DNA of 47,733 nucleotides from Fibrobacterota bacterium (GCA_023436145.1 JAEZKP010000106.1:1-47733), one strand, 5' to 3'; numbered from the stretch's first letter, positions 1-9,296 are shown. Numbers and translations: made by a program. Notes: generated by a model from the sequence alone, not told the origin.

Positions 1-126
1 TCGTTCCAACTCTTCTATAAAGAATTTTTTGAGCGAATCTTTACCAAAAAGCTCTATTTCTCTAGTGCCTTCAGAGAATACATGATAGAAGACCTGTGGA
101 ACGATGATTCTGGGTTTTGTGCTCAT
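1..126 (-). CDS. REP-associated (RAYT/Y1-type) transposase, N-terminal fragment cut by window edge
   Basis: The minus strand encodes 42 codons from an ATG at 126-124 running off the left edge without a stop. The product starts MSTKPRIIVPQVFYHVFSEG, which matches the conserved opening of IS200/REP-associated tyrosine transposases (pattern: basic-Pro-Arg, then P-x-x-x-Y-H-V, then a Gly-containing turn). In this family the segment forms the first strand of the HUH single-strand endonuclease fold; the HUH and catalytic Tyr motifs would lie beyond the window. These proteins nick and process REP hairpins in single-stranded DNA. Two REP-like hairpins lie immediately upstream of the start (276-315 and 440-481), which supports the assignment. 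A standalone IS200-like transposase is the alternative. Family call is from the N-terminus only. Confidence 0.62.
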   Translation of the reverse strand, partial: MSTKPRIIVPQVFYHVFSEGTREIELFGKDSLKKFFIEELER

Positions 127-275
127 GGAATGCGTAGTCCTTTATTTTGAAGTGGAGAATCAAATAAAAATGCAGCAATTTCAGTTCCAGCGATTTAATA
201 ATTGAAGAACTGTAATGAATCTGTGGAAAAGGGGATAACAAAAGAGAAGATAGTAAATGCTTCACATTGAATAAT

Positions 276-315
276 CCCGGAGGTGAAATATGAAAAAAAC
301 ATTTTCACCTCTGGG
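276..315. repeat. REP-like hairpin, copy 1
   Basis: Imperfect palindrome with 13-bp arms CCCGGAGGTGAAA (276-288) and TTTCACCTCTGGG (303-315), paired throughout if one G-U wobble is allowed, around an A-rich loop. A related hairpin lies at 440-481 in the same orientation, so the two form a doublet upstream of the transposase fragment. Nothing else is recognised in the noncoding stretch 127-490. Confidence 0.6.
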
Positions 316-439
316 GAAATTAAGAGAAAAAGAAGTTACAGAATATCAGCTTTCAGTGCTCTGCTCAATCTCATCCTCATAAAACAACCAAACTAAGCCA
401 TTGAAAATACCCCACACCAAAAAAAAGAAATGTCTTTAT

Positions 440-481
440 CCCAGAGATGAAACCGTTGCTTTTAAAAGATTCACCTCCGGG
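440..481. repeat. REP-like hairpin, copy 2 (degenerate)
   Basis: Left arm CCCAGAGATGAAA (440-452) and right arm ATTCACCTCCGGG (469-481) correspond, arm by arm, to the hairpin at 276-315 with a few substitutions; 10 of 13 positions can pair. Same orientation and similar arm spacing as copy 1. It lies just beyond the stop of the cysteine-cluster gene, so it could also act as its transcription end, though no clear U-run is present. Confidence 0.5.
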
Positions 482-490
482 GAGGAATGA

Positions 491-1234
491 CTAAGTCCCA
501 ATACTCAAATACTTGATCAATAAAGACCTTAATCCAGTATCATCCTTAAACTTCTGATATTTAAAATGTAAACGATCAAGAATCTCATTCGCCTCCTCTT
601 CCAAATTTAAAAGATAAGTGGGAATGTATTCATCATTTATATATGCAGGATCACAAAGACCCGGATCTGAAAAACTCACATAGATCCTGCAGGTCAATGG
701 CCTGACCTCATAAACCATACACAATCCCTCTGAGTCACTGAGCGGACACATCCTTCTGGACTGATAAAAAACCGATAAAAGCAGATCTATTTCATCGATC
801 TGCTGCTCATCTTCATGCAGATCAGATAATTTTTTCTGTACAAAAGTGTAGAGTCTCTCCAGTTCCGCCTGATCCTCAACACATCTGCTTAGGATAGAAG
901 GTATTTTTGCAGGTATTTTTTCTCTTATATATTGAGTTATTATTTCAGCTTCAAAAGAGTTTACATCCTCCACCCAGTGATAACAGCAGCTGCAGCATTT
1001 TCGGCTACAGCGACATTTAATAGAAGAATGATTCAAAACGACGGTTTGATATTGCTCAAATAAAAGCAGCGTATCGTTGAAAAGATTTCTAAATCCCGGC
1101 TCCAGGCATGATGAAATATCACTTTTTTCCAAATAAGTCAGATTTGAAACAATCTGCTTATGGATATTTGCAGCAGCTTCCGGTACTGGAATTTTCTCTC
1201 CATAAAGTTCAGAAGGCAGACCAGACATAATCAT
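491..1234 (-). CDS. YkgJ-family cysteine-cluster protein
   Basis: A 247-residue protein with the two cysteine groups typical of the YkgJ/UPF0153 family (putative Zn- or Fe-S-binding): a first group C-x-C-x3-CC-x2-CC near residues 74-83 and a second, C-x7-C-x-Y-x2-RP-x2-C-R, near residues 163-183. The family is widespread and its biochemical role is unsettled; a metal-cluster oxidoreductase or chaperone role is usually guessed. The start ATG at 1234 overlaps the stop of the upstream Wzi-like gene by 4 nt (ATGA), which argues for translational coupling; a second in-frame ATG lies two codons later. It is the last gene of the sugar transferase-Wzi-like unit. A direct role in polysaccharide assembly is not evident. 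Confidence 0.75.
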   Translation of the reverse strand: MIMSGLPSELYGEKIPVPEAAANIHKQIVSNLTYLEKSDISSCLEPGFRNLFNDTLLLFEQYQTVVLNHSSIKCRCSRKCCSCCYHWVEDVNSFEAEIITQYIREKIPAKIPSILSRCVEDQAELERLYTFVQKKLSDLHEDEQQIDEIDLLLSVFYQSRRMCPLSDSEGLCMVYEVRPLTCRIYVSFSDPGLCDPAYINDEYIPTYLLNLEEEANEILDRLHFKYQKFKDDTGLRSLLIKYLSIGT

Positions 1235-2733
1235 TGAGGCAGTTTAACTATAAGATTACTATAATGTAAAGACAATCCGGCTGACACCGATGGTGAGAAT
1301 TCGTAAACTGTCCCCGGAATATTGTCCTTGTTCTTTACCCAGCATCCAGAAAATCCTATTTTCAGATCGGCCAGATTTTTAAAATAAAAATGAGCATTCA
1401 TCCCGGCGGAGATGGTTTTCTCCATAGTGTAATCAGTATTAACTGGCAGCCCCGGAATTTGACCTGGTTCACTATCCCGCCACCTGCTTAAAACATCTCT
1501 TATCCCTTTTCTCTGATATGCCACTTCTACCGTTCCAAACCAGTAGTTTTTACCAGTAACCGTCAAAGCAGTACTCAAACGGTCGCCGTCATTGGATGGA
1601 GCTCCCAGACTTTTTCCGTTATAGGTATAACGTTCACCAATATCTGCATTGAAATCAGTAACGGTGTAGAGCCATTCTGAATGCCGGTAATACTCAACCT
1701 TTAACAGATGTTCAAAAGCGATTCTGAACGGGTTGTTCCAGTACACCCCCAGATCGATCCCGTAATGTGAAGGCTCATTATCGGTTATTAGATCATCGTC
1801 AACCTGAAAGTCATCAAGCAGCACCTGTCCCTTAAGTGTAATAAACTTTACAAAAGGATGCACATTCCACTGAAAAGCCAACATCAGATTCCCTGCTCCC
1901 TCCTGGTTGGTGTTTACTACCGTATAGATGGAAACAGGGTTGAGGTAATGAAGATCAGGGAAGGATTTTTCTCTGGAAAAAATTACAGCTTCACTTATCC
2001 CCAAACTTGCCCATTCTCCTATAATCAGGTTTAGAGAATGAGCAGTGAGAAAACGGTTTATCTGTAAACCATTGTCTGTGGCGTACCATTTTTCACTATA
2101 GAATGGAGCAAAAAGATGTCTGAATTCAAAAAATGAGGAATTGATCTGCCACTCGACTGCATCAAAGCTGTATGGATTCGCAGAAAGCAAGAGACTTCGA
2201 TCAGCAAATGGTCCCCAGATACGTTTTTGGCGACCCAGGCGAAAAAAACCATATTTCCAATCCAGTTGAATGTAGGCCTCCTCGATACGTCCTCTCACTC
2301 CCCTTTCCGGGTGTGCAGGATAAAGCGGATCATCCTCATACCTTTTGTCTACATCCAGTGTCTGACGTATGGTAATATTGCGAAACTTCAGATTATTTAA
2401 CAGGTCAACGTGATAGAATGCAGGTTTGCTGGCATCATCTGATGGCAATAGGAATCCGGCTGCAATATTGGGTTCAATGAACCAATGGTTTTGATCGAGC
2501 TTTTTATTAGTTACCCAAAGTGAGGAATCAAAAAGGTACGCATCGGAAATATTATCCCAGAACATTCTGCTGGGAGAACTTCTGGAGTAGCCCATCTCTG
2601 AAGCAGCATTAAAAAAAGGCTGACGCCAGTTCTCAAGTTGAACACTCTGAGAGGCAAACGGAACCAGTATAGTTAATAGCCATCCCCTAAAAAGCGCTGT
2701 CTCTTTCGAAAATAACCAGCAACGTCTTGGCAA
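1231..2733 (-). CDS. Wzi-like capsule/exopolysaccharide assembly outer-membrane protein
   Basis: About 500 residues, beginning with a basic and hydrophobic segment (TALFRGWLLTILVPFASQS) that looks like a signal peptide, then alternating amphipathic strands rich in aromatic residues and ending in a strand-like IVKLPQ, as expected of an outer-membrane beta-barrel. The motif R-x-G-R-Q-x-R-x-W-G-P and the following L-S-A-N-P resemble Caps_assemb_Wzi proteins, which anchor or organise surface polysaccharide. It directly follows, and overlaps, a polyprenyl-phosphate sugar transferase gene, which fits that role. The start is uncertain: no in-frame ATG lies near the signal peptide. I prefer TTG at 2733 (47-nt overlap with the upstream gene); a GTG at 2850 would overlap by 164 nt and is unlikely. 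No strong ribosome binding site is visible for either. Confidence 0.65.
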   Translation of the reverse strand: MPRRCWLFSKETALFRGWLLTILVPFASQSVQLENWRQPFFNAASEMGYSRSSPSRMFWDNISDAYLFDSSLWVTNKKLDQNHWFIEPNIAAGFLLPSDDASKPAFYHVDLLNNLKFRNITIRQTLDVDKRYEDDPLYPAHPERGVRGRIEEAYIQLDWKYGFFRLGRQKRIWGPFADRSLLLSANPYSFDAVEWQINSSFFEFRHLFAPFYSEKWYATDNGLQINRFLTAHSLNLIIGEWASLGISEAVIFSREKSFPDLHYLNPVSIYTVVNTNQEGAGNLMLAFQWNVHPFVKFITLKGQVLLDDFQVDDDLITDNEPSHYGIDLGVYWNNPFRIAFEHLLKVEYYRHSEWLYTVTDFNADIGERYTYNGKSLGAPSNDGDRLSTALTVTGKNYWFGTVEVAYQRKGIRDVLSRWRDSEPGQIPGLPVNTDYTMEKTISAGMNAHFYFKNLADLKIGFSGCWVKNKDNIPGTVYEFSPSVSAGLSLHYSNLIVKLPQ

Positions 2734-4069
2734 TAATCTTGATGTCAAGCCAGATACTCCAGTTATCAATGTATTTGAGGTCAAGTTTAACGATCTCATC
2801 GAAATTAGTGATTTTGTTGCGCCCAGAAACCTGCCACAACCCGGTAACACCCGGGCGGATACTGATACGTCGATGATGCCATTTCTGGTATTTTGCTACC
2901 TCATCGGGAGTGGGAGGCCTGGTACCCACCAGGGACATCTCACCTTTAATCACATTTATAAGTTGTGGAAATTCATCCAGACTGAACTTGCGCATGAATC
3001 TTCCTATCATAGTGACTCTGGGATCATTTTTTATCTTGAACACAGCTCCGTCACACTCATTTTGATCTAAAAGTTCCATTTTACGCTGCTCAGCATCCAT
3101 AGCCATTGAACGGAACTTGTATATCACAAACCGTTTTCCATTCTTGCCCACGCGAACCTGTTTAAAGAAAACAGGGCCCTTTGAAGTCAGTTTTATAGCC
3201 ACGGCTAAAAAGGGATATATTATGATCAGGATCATTAATCCAAATACTCCCCCTACCAGATCAAACATTCTTTTGAAAAGCATCTGGTCAGGGTCCAAAT
3301 CAACAGTGTGGGAAATAAGCGTGGGTCGTCCCATGAAAGGATGATACTGCCATTGAGCAAAACTGGTAGCTCCGGAAAGGTTTAAAAGCACTCTTGCCGG
3401 ACGTCCCATCTCCTCACATATTCTGAGATATTCATCCACCTGAAATCCTTCACGGGTCAATTTACGTGGAATACAGAAGTATACTTCCTCTACATAATAG
3501 TTTTTCAGTATCTCTTCAAACTCCCGAGGCCCAATACTGAGATCCAGTTTACGAATTACCCGGATTCCCCATTCCGGGTGAGAACTGATTTCATGACTAA
3601 TCTGTGATGCCTGACGTCCTCTTCCGAAGATTATGATGGTGGTAATATTATGGTTTTTTCTGCGCAACCAGACGATACCTCTTTTGATCAGATATTTCTC
3701 TGCGGAGATAAAAACAAAGGAGAAAAAGGCAAACGTCAGATAAAGAAGTCTACTGTCAAAGCTGTTAGGTAATATGTAAAGTACAGATGCACCCAGGATG
3801 CCGGCAGAAATAAAGATCATGAGAATTCTTTTAAATAAACCACTCATCCAGTTGAAATTCAATACAGAAAGAAGCGATCTGGTCCAGGCAAAATAAAGAT
3901 AGAAAAAAATAAAGCCTACGACCATTATCCAATAATTGTATGCGGGAAAAAGTTCACGGTAACCGGAGTTGATAAGATAGGCCAGACAAAAGGCCAGAAA
4001 ACAAAGCATGCAGTCAACTGCAGCAATAGCCTGTTTCACAAATGAAGAATGTTCTTTGAGCATTTCCAA
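2687..4069 (-). CDS. Polyprenyl-phosphate sugar-1-phosphate transferase (WbaP/EpsE-type)
   Basis: The 460-residue product initiates polysaccharide repeat units by moving a sugar-1-phosphate from a nucleotide sugar to undecaprenyl phosphate in the inner membrane. The N-terminal 110 residues hold four or five hydrophobic segments, the middle (about 140-240) is a Rossmann-like CoA_binding_3 region (IIFGRGRQASQI), and the C-terminal 190 residues are the Bac_transf catalytic domain with a membrane segment, KFRSM, DEFPQLINV, SLVGTRPPTPDEV and RPGVTGLWQVSGR motifs. Length is normal for the family. It is followed by an overlapping Wzi-like gene; no glycosyltransferases, flippase or polymerase are in the window, so the rest of the polysaccharide pathway must lie elsewhere. 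Sugar specificity (glucose versus galactose) cannot be read from sequence. Confidence 0.9.
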   Translation of the reverse strand: MEMLKEHSSFVKQAIAAVDCMLCFLAFCLAYLINSGYRELFPAYNYWIMVVGFIFFYLYFAWTRSLLSVLNFNWMSGLFKRILMIFISAGILGASVLYILPNSFDSRLLYLTFAFFSFVFISAEKYLIKRGIVWLRRKNHNITTIIIFGRGRQASQISHEISSHPEWGIRVIRKLDLSIGPREFEEILKNYYVEEVYFCIPRKLTREGFQVDEYLRICEEMGRPARVLLNLSGATSFAQWQYHPFMGRPTLISHTVDLDPDQMLFKRMFDLVGGVFGLMILIIIYPFLAVAIKLTSKGPVFFKQVRVGKNGKRFVIYKFRSMAMDAEQRKMELLDQNECDGAVFKIKNDPRVTMIGRFMRKFSLDEFPQLINVIKGEMSLVGTRPPTPDEVAKYQKWHHRRISIRPGVTGLWQVSGRNKITNFDEIVKLDLKYIDNWSIWLDIKIIAKTLLVIFERDSAF

Positions 4070-4238
4070 ATCCCAGCAAATAAAATTGCTAAACGTAACT
4101 ATTTACACTTTAGAGAAGCCGGATAGAAAGGCTCCGGTAGCAGGATAATAATCTCCTGAATTATTCACCCCGGAAGAACCGATGAAATTCCTTACATCAG
4201 TGTATTTCCGGAAAAACTTCCGGTAGCAACTGATGCGA

Positions 4239-4835
4239 TTAAATCCGGTTAATCTGCTGTAAAACTGAAAATACCTTTTGAGCCAGCTGCTCAGTACTAC
4301 CTTCATTTGAAATATAACACCATGTCTGGGCTGAAGGAGGTGAAAAGGTACTTTCCTGTATAATCATTCTTTGTATTACCTGATCTTTCTTAAGAACACT
4401 GTTTTTTTTTAGTATGCGATCCAGTCTGGTCTGCCGTGATGCATTGATCCAGATTCTGACATCAAACCAGCTGTCAATGTTCCATAATGGAATTAAAGCT
4501 GCCTCAAGCACTGTTATCTCTGATTGACCAATTGAAAGAAGTTTTTTTAACCTATTAAGAAGGGGCGGATGGGTTATGGAATTAAGTCTAAGAAGAGGCT
4601 CAACAGAACTGAAAACGATTAAACCAAGGGCATGATATGAGATTTTATTATTCTCCAGAATAGAATCTCCAAATTCAGCAATAAGCTGCCTTTGTATCTG
4701 AGGTTCACTTTCCATCAGAATTTTGGCTTCATGATCTGCATTTATCAATGTCGCCCCGGCATCGGCAAAGAACCTTGAACAGGTTGTTTTCCCAGAACCC
4801 ATATAACCGGCTATTCCAATTTTGATAGAAGCCAT
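4239..4835 (-). CDS. coaE: Dephospho-CoA kinase
   Basis: Catalyses the last step of coenzyme A synthesis, ATP-dependent phosphorylation of the 3'-OH of dephospho-CoA. The 198-residue length is typical. The P-loop GYMGSGKTT sits at residues 10-18, followed by the family's N-A-D element (NADHEA, about residues 33-38) and the lid region with T-H-P-P and R-Q-T-R-L-D-R. The start ATG at 4835 lies 7 nt after the phosphatase/ATPase fusion gene, so the two are probably co-transcribed. The 169 nt downstream, up to the sugar transferase gene, contain no gene I can support. Confidence 0.9.
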   Translation of the reverse strand: MASIKIGIAGYMGSGKTTCSRFFADAGATLINADHEAKILMESEPQIQRQLIAEFGDSILENNKISYHALGLIVFSSVEPLLRLNSITHPPLLNRLKKLLSIGQSEITVLEAALIPLWNIDSWFDVRIWINASRQTRLDRILKKNSVLKKDQVIQRMIIQESTFSPPSAQTWCYISNEGSTEQLAQKVFSVLQQINRI

Positions 4836-4842
4836 TAACTAC

Positions 4843-6057
4843 TCATTTATGATACTTGACAATAGTAACCCGGTTTGCCTTATCATTGAATACCAGACCA
4901 TCCACGTAATGACGCACAATAAAAAGACCCCGACCACAGTCTTTTATCAGATTCTCAGGAAGGGTGGGATCAGGTACATTATCTGGGTTAAATCCTGAGC
5001 CTTCATCCATAATTGAAATTACCGCCTTGGATTTATCCACAATGTGCCCCATAATCACTTTTTTGGCAAAATCTTTTTTGTTACCATGGAGTATTGCATT
5101 CACAATCAGCTCAGTCAGAGAGATTTTCATTTTCCGGATAGCATCATCGGTGTACCCGCAGGAATCCATACTGCTTAAGATAACCGCGACCGCTCTGTCC
5201 ATGTCCTCATAATACCGGAGAAATTGCAGATACACCGGCTCATCCTTGGAAAAACCCAACTTCTCTTTAATCTGATTTTTCCTGGAGACAGTTAATATTT
5301 CCACGGTCAATAAAGTTATATCGTCTTCATAAAGGTTCTCACCATGTTTACCGGTACAGCACATTCTGATTTTACCGATGAAATCCTCGGGCGTGCCTTG
5401 GTAAAGAGTATCGGAAATGGAATCTTCCAAAGCGAGCCTCTCTGAAGTATTATTTCCGGAGAAACAGTGATAAAGTCCATCTGTAAACATTATCAGACAA
5501 TCACCGGGGTTAAGATACACTGAGCGCTCCTCAAAAAAACCATCCTCAAGAACACCAATAAGTGTCCCCTGGGTTTTGAGCATCTCTATTGAATTTTGTG
5601 CTCTGCGGAATATAACCGGATAAGGGTGACCGGCATTACAATACAAAAGTTTGTTATCATGAAGATCCAAATACCCCAGAAATGCAGTAATAAAACAATT
5701 CAGGGAAAGCTTCCTTATATCTGTATTAACCTGCTCCACTGCGGCTCCGGGAGAAAAACCGGCTTTCAGATATGAGGAAAAACGAATCTTAGCTGTCGCC
5801 GATACCAAAGCAGCCTGTACTCCATAACCGGCTACATCAATAATCATGAAAGCAATTATATTATCAGAGATCTGAACGACATCAAAAAGATCTCCACCAA
5901 TACGCTTACAGGGCATGTAAAATGATCTGATCTCCAGTTCCTCTGCAACGGGCAGTATCTCTGGAATCATGGCAGCATGAACCTTACAAGCTACCAATAA
6001 ATCAGCAGCGCTGGAATCTTCAGTCTGATTTAAAGAGGACTCTTCAAGACTTTGCAC
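4843..6057 (-). CDS. PP2C (RsbU/SpoIIE-type) serine phosphatase fused to HATPase_c (RsbW-like) domain
   Basis: About 400 residues with two signalling domains. The first two thirds are a PPM/SpoIIE phosphatase with the metal-binding signatures GGDLFD, DVAGYGVQAAL, FTDGL and DDITLL. The last third is a GHKL ATPase with an N-box (LTELIVNAILHGN), G1 (DEGSGF) and G2 (GRGLFIVRH) boxes, as in anti-sigma-factor kinases. Such fusions combine the opposing phosphatase and kinase activities of partner-switching systems that act on STAS-domain anti-anti-sigma proteins. No STAS protein or sigma factor is encoded nearby, so the partner is elsewhere. No sensor domain precedes the phosphatase. The start is uncertain: GTG at 6057 gives a normal N-terminus; an upstream TTG at 6105 would add 16 mostly hydrophobic residues and has only a weak ribosome binding site. 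Confidence 0.87.
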   Translation of the reverse strand: MQSLEESSLNQTEDSSAADLLVACKVHAAMIPEILPVAEELEIRSFYMPCKRIGGDLFDVVQISDNIIAFMIIDVAGYGVQAALVSATAKIRFSSYLKAGFSPGAAVEQVNTDIRKLSLNCFITAFLGYLDLHDNKLLYCNAGHPYPVIFRRAQNSIEMLKTQGTLIGVLEDGFFEERSVYLNPGDCLIMFTDGLYHCFSGNNTSERLALEDSISDTLYQGTPEDFIGKIRMCCTGKHGENLYEDDITLLTVEILTVSRKNQIKEKLGFSKDEPVYLQFLRYYEDMDRAVAVILSSMDSCGYTDDAIRKMKISLTELIVNAILHGNKKDFAKKVIMGHIVDKSKAVISIMDEGSGFNPDNVPDPTLPENLIKDCGRGLFIVRHYVDGLVFNDKANRVTIVKYHK

Positions 6058-6213
6058 ATTTAATCCAGAATGAATGATTGATAGCGATAAAGGTAAAATT
6101 AACAAAAACTCTTATAATTCCCATCGATACAACCAATTATACTTATTTTTCATCTAAAAGTCTAATATTACCTGAGTTGCTGCAGCGGTAGATATGTTAA
6201 TCAACAGCAATGT

Positions 6214-7584
6214 TCATGATTTCAGAAGAGCTTTGGCAAAAGCAATCTGCTCCTTAACACTTCCGGAACCAGTACCTCCATAGATATTTCTGGCATCAAT
6301 TGCATTCTGCCAGGAGAAAACCTGCAATACATCCGAATCAAAGAGGTCTGAAAAAACAGAGAGCTGCTCTTTGTCCAGATGGTTCATCTGAAGCTTATTT
6401 TCTATACAATGGGCAACAATTCTACCAATAACCTTATGAGCATGGCGAAAAGGCATCCCCTTACGTACCAGATAATCGGCAAGGTCAGTGGCCAGAAGAA
6501 ACGGGTCCAGATCATCAGCAATATTCTCTGTATTTACCTTTAAAGTGGCAATCACCTGGGTGAACACCTGAATCACAAGATCCAGCTGAAAAAAACTGTC
6601 AAACAAAGGTTCCTTATCCTCCTGCAGATCCTTATAATAAGTCAGTCCGATGCCCTTAAGAGTAGTCGCAAAACGCACATAATTTCCGATAAATCTTCCA
6701 CTCTTGCCCCGAATAAGTTCCAGTGAATCAGGATTTTTCTTCTGGGGCATAATACTTGAGCCGGTAGACCAGGCATCATCCAACTCTACAAACCCAAATT
6801 CCCGTGAACACCAGATAATCAGATCTTCAGCATACCTGCTGAGATGAATTCCGATGGAAGCAGCAACAGAGAGCGCTTCCAAAATAAAGTCTCTGGAGGA
6901 AACCGCATCGATACTGTTATGAGAAGGTGTCGAGAAATCAAGGTTACGGGCTAAACTGAACCGATCCACATTAAAACCGCTTCCAGCCATCGCACCTGCA
7001 CCAAGCGGCATTATATCAGCAGTACTGATCGCATGCTGCAATCTGCTCTTCTCCCGTTGGAGAAGGAAAAAAAATGAAAGCCAGTAGTGCGAAAGTAACA
7101 CAGGCTGAGCCTGCTGCAGATGAGTGAATCCTGGAATAATTATCTCAGAATCCGTTTCAGCACGACAGATCAGGACATTCTGAAGATCATTTATTGCATC
7201 ATTTATCTTATTGAGAGCCTTTTTAACATATAACCTGCTATCAGTAGCAACCTGATCATTGCGTGAACGTCCGGTGTGAAGCCTGGCTCCCACATCTCCG
7301 ATCCTTTCAATCAAGACTCTTTCCACGGCCATATGAATATCTTCATCCTGGGGCAGAAACTCAATCAAGCCTTTGGAATAATCAGAAAGAATATCTTCCA
7401 GCCCTTTTTTTACCAGCAGGTACTCATCAGCAGTAAATATTGCGATCTCTTTCAGAGCACCCGCCCAGGCGATACTTCCCCGGATATCCTCTTCGATCAG
7501 GGTCTTATCAAAAGGTAAAGAGTTATGAAACTGTTCCATCAAGCGATCTGACGGTTTGCTGAAACGCCCATCCCACATTTTCAT
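6214..7584 (-). CDS. argH: Argininosuccinate lyase
   Basis: Cleaves argininosuccinate to arginine and fumarate, the final step of arginine synthesis. The 456-residue length fits. The fumarase/aspartase superfamily signature GSSIMPQKKNP is at residues 275-285, with the catalytic serine in the SS pair, the conserved T-H-L-Q at 154-157 (His155) and the HTGRSRNDQ segment at 103-111. The ATG at 7584 overlaps the stop of recJ by 4 nt. No other arginine genes are in the window, so argH sits inside a DNA-repair/translation operon here rather than with argG. Confidence 0.96.
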   Translation of the reverse strand: MKMWDGRFSKPSDRLMEQFHNSLPFDKTLIEEDIRGSIAWAGALKEIAIFTADEYLLVKKGLEDILSDYSKGLIEFLPQDEDIHMAVERVLIERIGDVGARLHTGRSRNDQVATDSRLYVKKALNKINDAINDLQNVLICRAETDSEIIIPGFTHLQQAQPVLLSHYWLSFFFLLQREKSRLQHAISTADIMPLGAGAMAGSGFNVDRFSLARNLDFSTPSHNSIDAVSSRDFILEALSVAASIGIHLSRYAEDLIIWCSREFGFVELDDAWSTGSSIMPQKKNPDSLELIRGKSGRFIGNYVRFATTLKGIGLTYYKDLQEDKEPLFDSFFQLDLVIQVFTQVIATLKVNTENIADDLDPFLLATDLADYLVRKGMPFRHAHKVIGRIVAHCIENKLQMNHLDKEQLSVFSDLFDSDVLQVFSWQNAIDARNIYGGTGSGSVKEQIAFAKALLKS

Positions 7585-9296
7585 AAAGAAACGCCCTTCA
7601 CTTTCATTTGCAAATTAGTTCTGCCGTTCCATTCGTTTTCATCAAGACTGAAGGCCAGATTTATTTCTGATGCTTGGCAGATCTCATCATATCTGTCTCC
7701 AAAATTAAACCCTATAGCATCCATACTGACCCCATCACCCACAACCAGCATCTTAAGATGATTCTGACCTACGACTCTGGGGTTGTATTTACATTTCAAA
7801 TTTTTACAGAATAGAACCGGTCGCATGTTTCCGGGCCCGAACGGGGCCATTTCATTTATGATACGGAAAAATTTAGGACTCAACTGCGACAGGCTGATTT
7901 CAGCATCCGCAATGACCTGAGGAACCAGATCCTGAGCCGATATCATTGTGCCAACAACCTGATTTAACCGCTCACGGAACAGGTCTATATTTTGACATTT
8001 AATACTCATCCCCGCCGCAGCAGCGTGCCCTCCAAAACCTTCCAGTAAATCGGAGCACTGGTTGAGAGCTTCAAGAAGATGCAGTCCGGGAATACTTCTG
8101 CCTGATCCACGTGCAATACCATCAGGACCAATGGAAAAAAGTATGGAGGGTCGGTGAAACCGGTCTACCATTTTAGAAGCTACAATACCTATAACCCCCA
8201 CATGCCAATTCTCCCTACCTACCACCAAAGCGAAATCTCTCTCAGGACTGCTGTTTTCTTCCACCCAGGCAATTGCCTCTTCTGCAACTGCATTGTCCAG
8301 CGCTCTGCGCTCCAGGTTAGTCTCCCTTAATTCCTGGGCTGTCTGATCTGCAACCTTTTTATCATCAGTCAAAAGTAACTCAACCCCTCTGGTTGCATCT
8401 CCCAACCGTCCACCGGCATTTATGCATGGAGCCAGCTGAAAAACCACCTCAGCAGTAGAAATGAGTTTTCCCGAAAGCCCCTGCAAATCTATCAGAGCTT
8501 TCAAACCAATATGTGAAGTTTTATTGAGAAGCTCAAATCCATAGCGTGCAATAATCCTGTTTTCACCTATCAAAGGAACAATATCCGCAGCAGTTCCCAA
8601 AGCAACTATATCAAGATGAGGAAACCACAGCCGGTCATTAATTCCAGTATATGTAGCCAAAGCCTGACAAAGCTTTAAAGCCACGCCGACCCCAGCCAGA
8701 TTTTTATCCGGATATTGCGAGTTGTGCACTTTGGGGTTAATAATTGCAGACACTGCAGGAAGACAATCTTTGGGCTCGTGATGATCGGTGATTATCATAT
8801 CCATACCCAGTTCACAGGCAACAGAAGCCTCATAAACAGCAGTTATCCCGCAATCAACAGAAATGATCAATCCGGTGTCTTTTGAAGCAATCTGCCTGAT
8901 TCCACATTCAGACACTCCATAGCCATCAGTCAACCGGTTGGGCAGGAAATAATCACAATCTGCACCCAATTCCCTCAATACCTTCACCAGCAATGCTGTG
9001 GAAGTAATTCCATCCACATCATAATCACCGTATACTACTATTTTTTCATGTTTGTTCAATGCTTCAACGATCCGCACTATCGCCTGCTGCATTTGCTCAA
9101 AAAGAAAAGGATTGTGAAACTGGGAAAGGTCAGGCCTGAAGAAAGCTTTACATTGCTCATAAGTGCACAGGTTGCGGCCCGCAAGAATTGCTGCAATACC
9201 GGAGGGAACCTTCAACTCCTGTTGAAGACGGCTCACTACAACTGGATCGGTTTCCCGCACCAGGATTTTTTCTCTGGCCGAGAGAAATGGATTCAT
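7581..9296 (-). CDS. recJ: Single-stranded-DNA-specific exonuclease RecJ
   Basis: A 5'-3' single-strand DNA exonuclease of the DHH phosphoesterase superfamily, acting in RecF-pathway recombination and mismatch repair. The 571-residue length is normal. Visible motifs are GDYDVDG at 90-96 (motif I), the SVDCG segment at 146-150, the DHH signature at 171-173 and the DHHA1 glycine-rich GGHAAAAGMS in the C-terminal half, followed by the OB-like RecJ domain. It overlaps metG upstream and argH downstream by 4 nt each, indicating translational coupling through the three genes. Confidence 0.95.
   Translation of the reverse strand: MNPFLSAREKILVRETDPVVVSRLQQELKVPSGIAAILAGRNLCTYEQCKAFFRPDLSQFHNPFLFEQMQQAIVRIVEALNKHEKIVVYGDYDVDGITSTALLVKVLRELGADCDYFLPNRLTDGYGVSECGIRQIASKDTGLIISVDCGITAVYEASVACELGMDMIITDHHEPKDCLPAVSAIINPKVHNSQYPDKNLAGVGVALKLCQALATYTGINDRLWFPHLDIVALGTAADIVPLIGENRIIARYGFELLNKTSHIGLKALIDLQGLSGKLISTAEVVFQLAPCINAGGRLGDATRGVELLLTDDKKVADQTAQELRETNLERRALDNAVAEEAIAWVEENSSPERDFALVVGRENWHVGVIGIVASKMVDRFHRPSILFSIGPDGIARGSGRSIPGLHLLEALNQCSDLLEGFGGHAAAAGMSIKCQNIDLFRERLNQVVGTMISAQDLVPQVIADAEISLSQLSPKFFRIINEMAPFGPGNMRPVLFCKNLKCKYNPRVVGQNHLKMLVVGDGVSMDAIGFNFGDRYDEICQASEINLAFSLDENEWNGRTNLQMKVKGVSL

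Noticed and set aside
290..382. Small open frame (about 30 codons) with a GGAGGT-like ribosome binding site
   Set aside because: The apparent ribosome binding site and start lie within the arms of the REP-like hairpin at 276-315, so this is a by-product of the palindrome.
4103..4306. 67-codon minus-strand open frame after coaE
   Set aside because: Overlaps the C-terminus of coaE in another frame, with no recognisable sequence or ribosome binding site.
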